A DNA stretch of 64,000 nt from Variovorax sp. J22G73 (GTDB taxonomy: Bacteria; Pseudomonadota; Gammaproteobacteria; Burkholderiales; Burkholderiaceae_C), in assembly GCF_030317035.1 (NCBI RefSeq), contig NZ_JASZYK010000004.1, forward strand, positions 186,001 through 250,000, given 5' to 3'. Within the stretch, counting starts at the first letter, position 1. Each line of letters begins with the position of its first letter. The translations under genes and the position numbers were made by a program. The notes under the pieces were generated by a model. The model worked only from the letters and a program-made list of their open reading frames with translations. It searched no databases and was not told where the DNA came from. This document shows, in pieces, positions 59,667-64,000 of this stretch.

Positions 59667-61514
59667 ATGAATCTTTCGCCCCGCCGACACCGCCTTGCGG
59701 CGGCCGCGTCTCTCGCCTTGCTGGCTTGTGCCGCCCAAGCACAAACATCCGATCCCGCAGCCCCCACCAGCCCCGCGCCGGTCATCGAGCGGTCCGCGCC
59801 GCCCAAGCCCGCGGCCAAGCCGCGGGTGGTGGCAGCCAAGCCGGCGAGCGAACCCGAAGCACAGCCCTCGGCGCTCACGGCCGACCTGTTCTACGAGATC
59901 CTCATGGGCGAGCTCACGACCCGCACCGGCGACCCCGGCTCGGGCTACGCACTGGTGCTGGATGCCGCCCGCCGCTTGCGCGACGGCAAGCTGTTCCAGC
60001 GTGCGGTCGAAATCGCACTGCAGTCGCGCTCCGGCGACGCGGCGTTGGCCGCGGCCCGCGCCTGGCAGGAAACACTGCCGACTTCGCGCGACGCACGTCG
60101 CATCGAACTGCAGATTCTCATTGCGCTGAACCGCATCAGCGAAACGGTCGAGCCGTTGCGCGCCGAAGTGGCGGCCACCTCGCAAATCGAACGCCCGCTG
60201 CTGATGGCCGTGATTGCGCGCAACTACTCGCGCGCCGCGGACAAGAAGCTGGCCGCGTCGGTGGTCGAGCAGGCACTGGTCGACGAGCTCAAGAGCCCGA
60301 CCACCGGCGGCCTGGCCTGGGCCACCGTGGGGCGCCTGCGGCTCAATGCCGGAGACGCCTCCGGGGCGCTGGACGCCGCGCGCAAGGGCCAGGAAATCGA
60401 CCCGGCCTCCGACGCACCGCCCGCGCTGGCGCTTGAAATGATCGACCCCGGCCAGCCGCTGGCCGAGCCGATCGTCACGCGCTTCCTGAACAACAACCCC
60501 AAGGCATCGCCCGACCTGCGCGTGGCGTACGCACGGGTGCTGGTGGAAAACCGCCGCTTCAACGACGCGTCCGTGCAACTGCAGGCTGTCACCTCGTCGC
60601 GGCCCGATCTGGCGGAACCCTGGCTGCTGCTCGGCAGCCTGCAGATGCAGGCCAAGCAGGACGCCGCGGCCGAAGCATCGATCAAGCGCTTCATCGAGCT
60701 GTCGAACAGCCAGGCCAACAAGGACCAGGACGCGTCCGACCGCAAGCGCAGCGTGGCGCAGGCGTACTTCGCGTTGTCGCAACTGGCGGAACGGCGTAAG
60801 GACTACGCGGGCGCCGAGCGCTGGCTGTCGCGCGTCGACGGCGGTGAAGAAGTGGTGGCCGCGCAAACCCGCCGCGCCGCGCTGCTGGCGCGCCAGGGCA
60901 AGCTGCCCCAAGCCCGCGAGGTCATCCGCAGCCTGCCGGAGCGCACCGCGGAAGACAAGAAGCAGAAATTTCTCGCCGAAGTGCAGCTGCTGCGCGACGC
61001 CAAGCAGTACCAGGCCGCCTACGACATGCTGACCCAGGCGTCGGCCGCTGCGCCTGACGACAGCGACCTCGTCTATGACCAGGCCATGATCGCCGAGAAG
61101 CTCAACCGCCTCGACGACATGGAGCGCCTGCTGCGCCGGCTGATCGTACTGAAGCCGGAAAACCAGAACGCATACAACGCGCTGGGCTATTCGTTCGCCG
61201 ATCGAAAGATCCGCCTCGACGAAGCACGCACGCTGATCCAGAAGGCCGTGCAACTGGCACCCGAAGATCCGTTCATTGCCGACAGCCTGGGCTGGGTCGA
61301 ATTCCGCCTCGGCAACACCGACGAGGCCATCCGCATCCTTGAAGCCGCCTACAAGACCCGGCCCGATCCGGAGATTGGCGCGCACTTCGGCGAAGTGCTG
61401 TGGAGCGTGGGCCAGAAGGACCGCGCGGTCACGATCTGGAAAGAAGCACTGCTGAGCGACGCAGAGAACGAGACCCTGCAGGAAACGCTCAAGCGCCTGC
61501 GGGTCAAGCCCTGA
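59667..61514 (+). CDS. TPR-repeat protein, probably periplasmic
   Basis: This 615-residue protein starts MNLSPRRHRLAAAASLALL and has a signal peptide to about residue 25 (ACAAQAQ), then a Pro/Ala-rich linker, then many TPR-like helix pairs to the end (NQNAYNALGYSFADRKIRLD, DPFIADSLGWVEFRLGNTDE). It is followed by lolB three bases later, as in many proteobacteria, where it is an uncharacterised envelope protein. Confidence 0.88.
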   Translation: MNLSPRRHRLAAAASLALLACAAQAQTSDPAAPTSPAPVIERSAPPKPAAKPRVVAAKPASEPEAQPSALTADLFYEILMGELTTRTGDPGSGYALVLDAARRLRDGKLFQRAVEIALQSRSGDAALAAARAWQETLPTSRDARRIELQILIALNRISETVEPLRAEVAATSQIERPLLMAVIARNYSRAADKKLAASVVEQALVDELKSPTTGGLAWATVGRLRLNAGDASGALDAARKGQEIDPASDAPPALALEMIDPGQPLAEPIVTRFLNNNPKASPDLRVAYARVLVENRRFNDASVQLQAVTSSRPDLAEPWLLLGSLQMQAKQDAAAEASIKRFIELSNSQANKDQDASDRKRSVAQAYFALSQLAERRKDYAGAERWLSRVDGGEEVVAAQTRRAALLARQGKLPQAREVIRSLPERTAEDKKQKFLAEVQLLRDAKQYQAAYDMLTQASAAAPDDSDLVYDQAMIAEKLNRLDDMERLLRRLIVLKPENQNAYNALGYSFADRKIRLDEARTLIQKAVQLAPEDPFIADSLGWVEFRLGNTDEAIRILEAAYKTRPDPEIGAHFGEVLWSVGQKDRAVTIWKEALLSDAENETLQETLKRLRVKP

Positions 61515-61516
61515 GC

Positions 61517-62053
61517 ATGGCGCAGGCACGGGCCCTGGCGCCAACGGCGCACATCGACCTCGGCCGCCGCACGCTGCTGGCCGCAGGGGGCGCAGCGCTT
61601 CTGCTGGCCGCGGGTTGCGCACAGCTGTCGGGCGGCTCCACGGCGCCGAAGACCTCGGACAGCTGGAGCGGCCGCATGTCGCTGCGCATCGAGAGCGAGC
61701 CGGTGCAGACTTTCGCCGCGTTGTTCGACCTGCGCGGCTCCGCCGAGACGGGCACGCTGTCGCTCACGACACCGATCGGCAGCACGCTTGCGCAGCTGCA
61801 ATGGGCGCCCGGCGAAGCGTTGCTGAAAGACGGCAGCAACACACGGCGCTTCGACTCAGTCGATGCGCTGATCGAAGCGGCCACGGGCGCGGCCATTCCG
61901 GTGGGCGCCCTTTTCGGATGGCTCGCGGGCCGGAACGAGCCGGTGCCCGGCTGGAAGCCCGACCTGGGGCAGTTGGCCAACGGCCGCCTGCAGGCGGTGC
62001 GCGAATCGCCGAGCCCGCGCGCGGACCTGCGCATCGTGTTCGAACGGTCATGA
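61517..62053 (+). CDS. lolB: Outer-membrane lipoprotein receptor LolB
   Basis: The 178-residue protein has an RR-containing signal and lipobox LLAAGC (Cys about residue 34), then SWSGRMSLRIES and the ALIEAATGAAIPVGALFGWLAG region of LolB. It inserts lipoproteins into the outer membrane. It overlaps ispE by 4 bases. Confidence 0.9.
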   Translation: MAQARALAPTAHIDLGRRTLLAAGGAALLLAAGCAQLSGGSTAPKTSDSWSGRMSLRIESEPVQTFAALFDLRGSAETGTLSLTTPIGSTLAQLQWAPGEALLKDGSNTRRFDSVDALIEAATGAAIPVGALFGWLAGRNEPVPGWKPDLGQLANGRLQAVRESPSPRADLRIVFERS

Positions 62054-62949
62054 AGGCGATCTACGACCTTCCCGCGCCGGCCAAGCTCAACCTCTTCCTC
62101 CACATTACCGGCCGACGCGACGACGGCTACCACCTGTTGCAATCGGTCTTCATGCTGATCGACTGGTGCGACACGCTGCATGTCGAATTGCGCAGCGACG
62201 GGCAATTGAGCCGCGAAGACCTGACGACCGAACTGCCGGCGGACGACCTCGTCCTTCGCGCTGCCCGGGCGCTCCAGGCGCATGCCGCACCAGGGCAAGG
62301 CGCCCACATCGGCGTGGCGAAGCATGTGCCTGCGCAGGCGGGCATGGGGGGCGGCTCGTCGGACGCGGCCACCTGCCTGCTGGCGCTCAATCGGCTGTGG
62401 GGGCTGAACCTGCCGCTGTCGCGGCTTGCCCACATCGGCTTGAAGCTCGGCGCCGACGTGCCTTTTTTTCTGGGTGGACACAATGCGTGGGTCGAGGGCG
62501 TCGGAGAGCAACTGACTGCGGTTACACTCCCCTCCGCGCGTTTCGCGGTGGCCAAACCTCCCGAGGGACTCGATACCCGATTAATTTTTTCAGCAACATA
62601 TCTTGAACGTGCTTCTCCTGTTGCTATAATCACAGGCTTTGCTGCAGAGAGCGAATCGCTCGAAGCGACAAACCTGGAAAGCTTGGTTCCACTGAGCGAC
62701 TCGGTTTTCGATTTCGGCCACAACGACCTGCAGCCGGTTGCCCAGCGACTTTGCCCCGCGGTCACCGACGCCATCGAATGGCTCGGCGCCCAAGGACTGA
62801 AGGCCCGGATGACCGGCTCCGGAAGTTCGGTGTTCGCGAAGTTGCCGCAAGCGCCGCAGGAAGCGGAACTGCTGGAAGCCCCCAAGGGCTGGCAGGTTCG
62901 TCAATGCAGCAACCTGGAAGTTCATCCGCTGTGCGGGTGGGCAACCTGA
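62050..62949 (+). CDS. ispE: 4-diphosphocytidyl-2-C-methyl-D-erythritol kinase IspE
   Basis: This 299-residue GHMP kinase of the MEP isoprenoid pathway has PAPAKLNLFLHI, the ATP loop PAQAGMGGGSSDAA and GLKARMTGSGSSVFA. A stretch of about 20 residues after FAAESESLEATNLESLV looks like an insertion compared with the usual family pattern, and the DNA there is AT-rich and contains a near-consensus promoter. Confidence 0.94.
   Translation: MKAIYDLPAPAKLNLFLHITGRRDDGYHLLQSVFMLIDWCDTLHVELRSDGQLSREDLTTELPADDLVLRAARALQAHAAPGQGAHIGVAKHVPAQAGMGGGSSDAATCLLALNRLWGLNLPLSRLAHIGLKLGADVPFFLGGHNAWVEGVGEQLTAVTLPSARFAVAKPPEGLDTRLIFSATYLERASPVAIITGFAAESESLEATNLESLVPLSDSVFDFGHNDLQPVAQRLCPAVTDAIEWLGAQGLKARMTGSGSSVFAKLPQAPQEAELLEAPKGWQVRQCSNLEVHPLCGWAT
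62603..62630 (+). promoter_or_regulatory. Strong sigma-70-like promoter inside ispE
   Basis: TTGAAC (62603-62608), 16 bases, then TATAAT (62625-62630) with the extended TGC before it. It points toward tRNA-Gln and prs, about 390 and 600 bases downstream. Confidence 0.6.
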
Positions 62950-63019
62950 AGATAGTCGGATCGTTCACTCGGTTCGACGCGACATATATCGGTTGGTGGT
63001 GAAAACCATCGACCCGTGT

Positions 63020-63096
63020 AGGGGAGTCGCCAAGCTGGTTAAGGCACTGGATTTTGATTCCAGCATGCAAAGGTTCGAATCCTTTCTCCCCTGCCA
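63020..63096 (+). tRNA. tRNA-Gln(UUG)
   Basis: The 77-base gene has anticodon loop TTTTGAT (TTG), acceptor AGGGGAG/CTCCCCT, TTCGAAT in the T loop and encoded CCA. It lies between ispE and prs, a usual arrangement in betaproteobacteria. Confidence 0.94.
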
Positions 63097-63105
63097 AATC
63101 TTCAA

Positions 63106-63132
63106 AGACTGCGGCCCAACGGCCGCAGTCTT
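63106..63132 (+). terminator. Hairpin after tRNA-Gln
   Basis: AAGACTGCGGCC-CAAC-GGCCGCAGTCTT is a long perfect stem with a weak T-rich tail. It could end or weaken the tRNA transcript before prs. Confidence 0.6.
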
Positions 63133-63236
63133 CGTTTGCAGCCCACCCGCTGCAATAATCGGCGGCTCACCGGTCGCCACGCATCACCAACCTTTTGGCG
63201 GCTTCCTCAGCCAATTCGCTCAGCCGGGACGCGCTC

Positions 63237-64000
63237 ATGCAGGCTAATCACCCTGACTTCATGGTTTTCACCGGCAATGCCAATCCTGGCCTTGCTGCAG
63301 AAATCGCGCACAACCTCGGCACCTCGCTCGGTGCCGCTCGCGTCGGTCGCTTCTCGGACGGTGAAGTCACCGTCGAGATCAACCAGAACGTGCGGGCGCG
63401 CGATGTGTTCGTGGTGCAGTCGACCTGCGCCCCGACCAACGAAAACCTGATGGAACTGCTGATCATGGTCGACGCGCTCAAGCGCGCTTCGGCCGAACGC
63501 ATCAGCGCCGTGATTCCCTACTTCGGCTACGCCCGCCAGGATCGCCGCCCGCGTTCCAGCCGCGTGCCGATCTCGGCCAAGGTCGTGGCCAACCTGCTGG
63601 AAACCGTCGGTGTCGAGCGCGTGCTCACGATGGACCTGCACGCCGACCAGATCCAGGGCTTCTTCGACATTCCGGTCGACAACATCTATGCCTCGCCCGT
63701 GCTGCTCGGCGACCTGCGCGCCAAGAACTACGAAGACCTGATCGTGGTCTCGCCCGACGTGGGCGGCGTGGTTCGCGCCCGTGCGCTGGCCAAGCAACTG
63801 AACTGCGACCTGGCCATCATCGACAAGCGCCGCCCGAAGGCCAACGTCAGCGAAGTCATGAACGTGATCGGCGAGATCGACGGGCGCAACTGCGTGATCA
63901 TGGACGACATGATCGACACCGCCGGCACGCTCGTGAAGGCGGCCGAAGTGCTGAAGGAGCGCGGCGCCAAGAGCGTGTACGCCTACTGCACGCACCCGAT
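63237..64000 (+). CDS. prs: Ribose-phosphate pyrophosphokinase, 3'-truncated by the window edge
   Basis: From ATG 63237 (MQANHPDFMVFTGNANPGL) 254 residues are visible. The enzyme makes PRPP from ribose-5-phosphate and ATP. The segments RFSDGEVTVEIN, PYFGYARQDRRPRSS and the PRPP loop VIMDDMIDTAGTL are all present. The remaining about 60 residues lie outside. Confidence 0.95.
   Translation, partial: MQANHPDFMVFTGNANPGLAAEIAHNLGTSLGAARVGRFSDGEVTVEINQNVRARDVFVVQSTCAPTNENLMELLIMVDALKRASAERISAVIPYFGYARQDRRPRSSRVPISAKVVANLLETVGVERVLTMDLHADQIQGFFDIPVDNIYASPVLLGDLRAKNYEDLIVVSPDVGGVVRARALAKQLNCDLAIIDKRRPKANVSEVMNVIGEIDGRNCVIMDDMIDTAGTLVKAAEVLKERGAKSVYAYCTHP

Overview
The window is GC-rich DNA of a betaproteobacterium, most likely family Comamonadaceae (Variovorax-like). 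I infer this from the housekeeping order hemW-rdgB-rph / PP2C-kinase / yicC-gmk-rpoZ-spoT / greB / hrcA-nadK-recN-rapZ / mutY-mutM / lolB-ispE-tRNA-Gln-prs and from the protein sequences. No rRNA is present, so the species cannot be fixed.

The layout has three parts. (1) Positions 2-1618 are the 3' end of a trimeric autotransporter adhesin gene. (2) Positions 1735-40976 are one integrated temperate siphophage of about 39 kb in the 3' end of tRNA-Ser(UGA). A 14-bp direct repeat (1735-1748 and 40963-40976) marks the ends, and a P4-type integrase gene lies next to the rebuilt tRNA. (3) Positions 40964-64000 are host housekeeping genes with five tRNA genes.

The prophage has a lambda-like plan. 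A CI-type repressor gene (33736-34377) sits between two operator groups. From one side the early genes run rightward (about 34493-37873): small unknown proteins, an HD phosphohydrolase and an AlpA-like excisionase. From the other side cro, a CII-family gene, two paralogous winged-helix genes, terminase, portal, a protease-capsid fusion, tail genes and a lysis cassette run leftward as one long, tightly overlapped series (33659 down to 4646). Iterons inside the winged-helix replication gene (31799-31992) look like the phage origin.

Cargo lies at three places. At the left end are a type IV pilin gene with its own sigma-54 promoter, a fused HTH-DUF2591 regulator and a membrane methyltransferase-like protein. 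Between the Mor-like gene and the head genes is an AT-richer pair encoding a DUF262 protein and a HEPN protein with an RxxxxH motif, a likely abortive or RNA-targeting defence. Beside the integrase is an AT-richer two-gene cassette (38038-39605) that I do not recognise.

The most unusual DNA-level signals are two 16-bp sites one base away from the classical parS sequence, in inverted orientation near the 3' end of the large terminase gene; two covarying 26-nt hairpins ahead of head genes; and the phased iterons of the putative origin.
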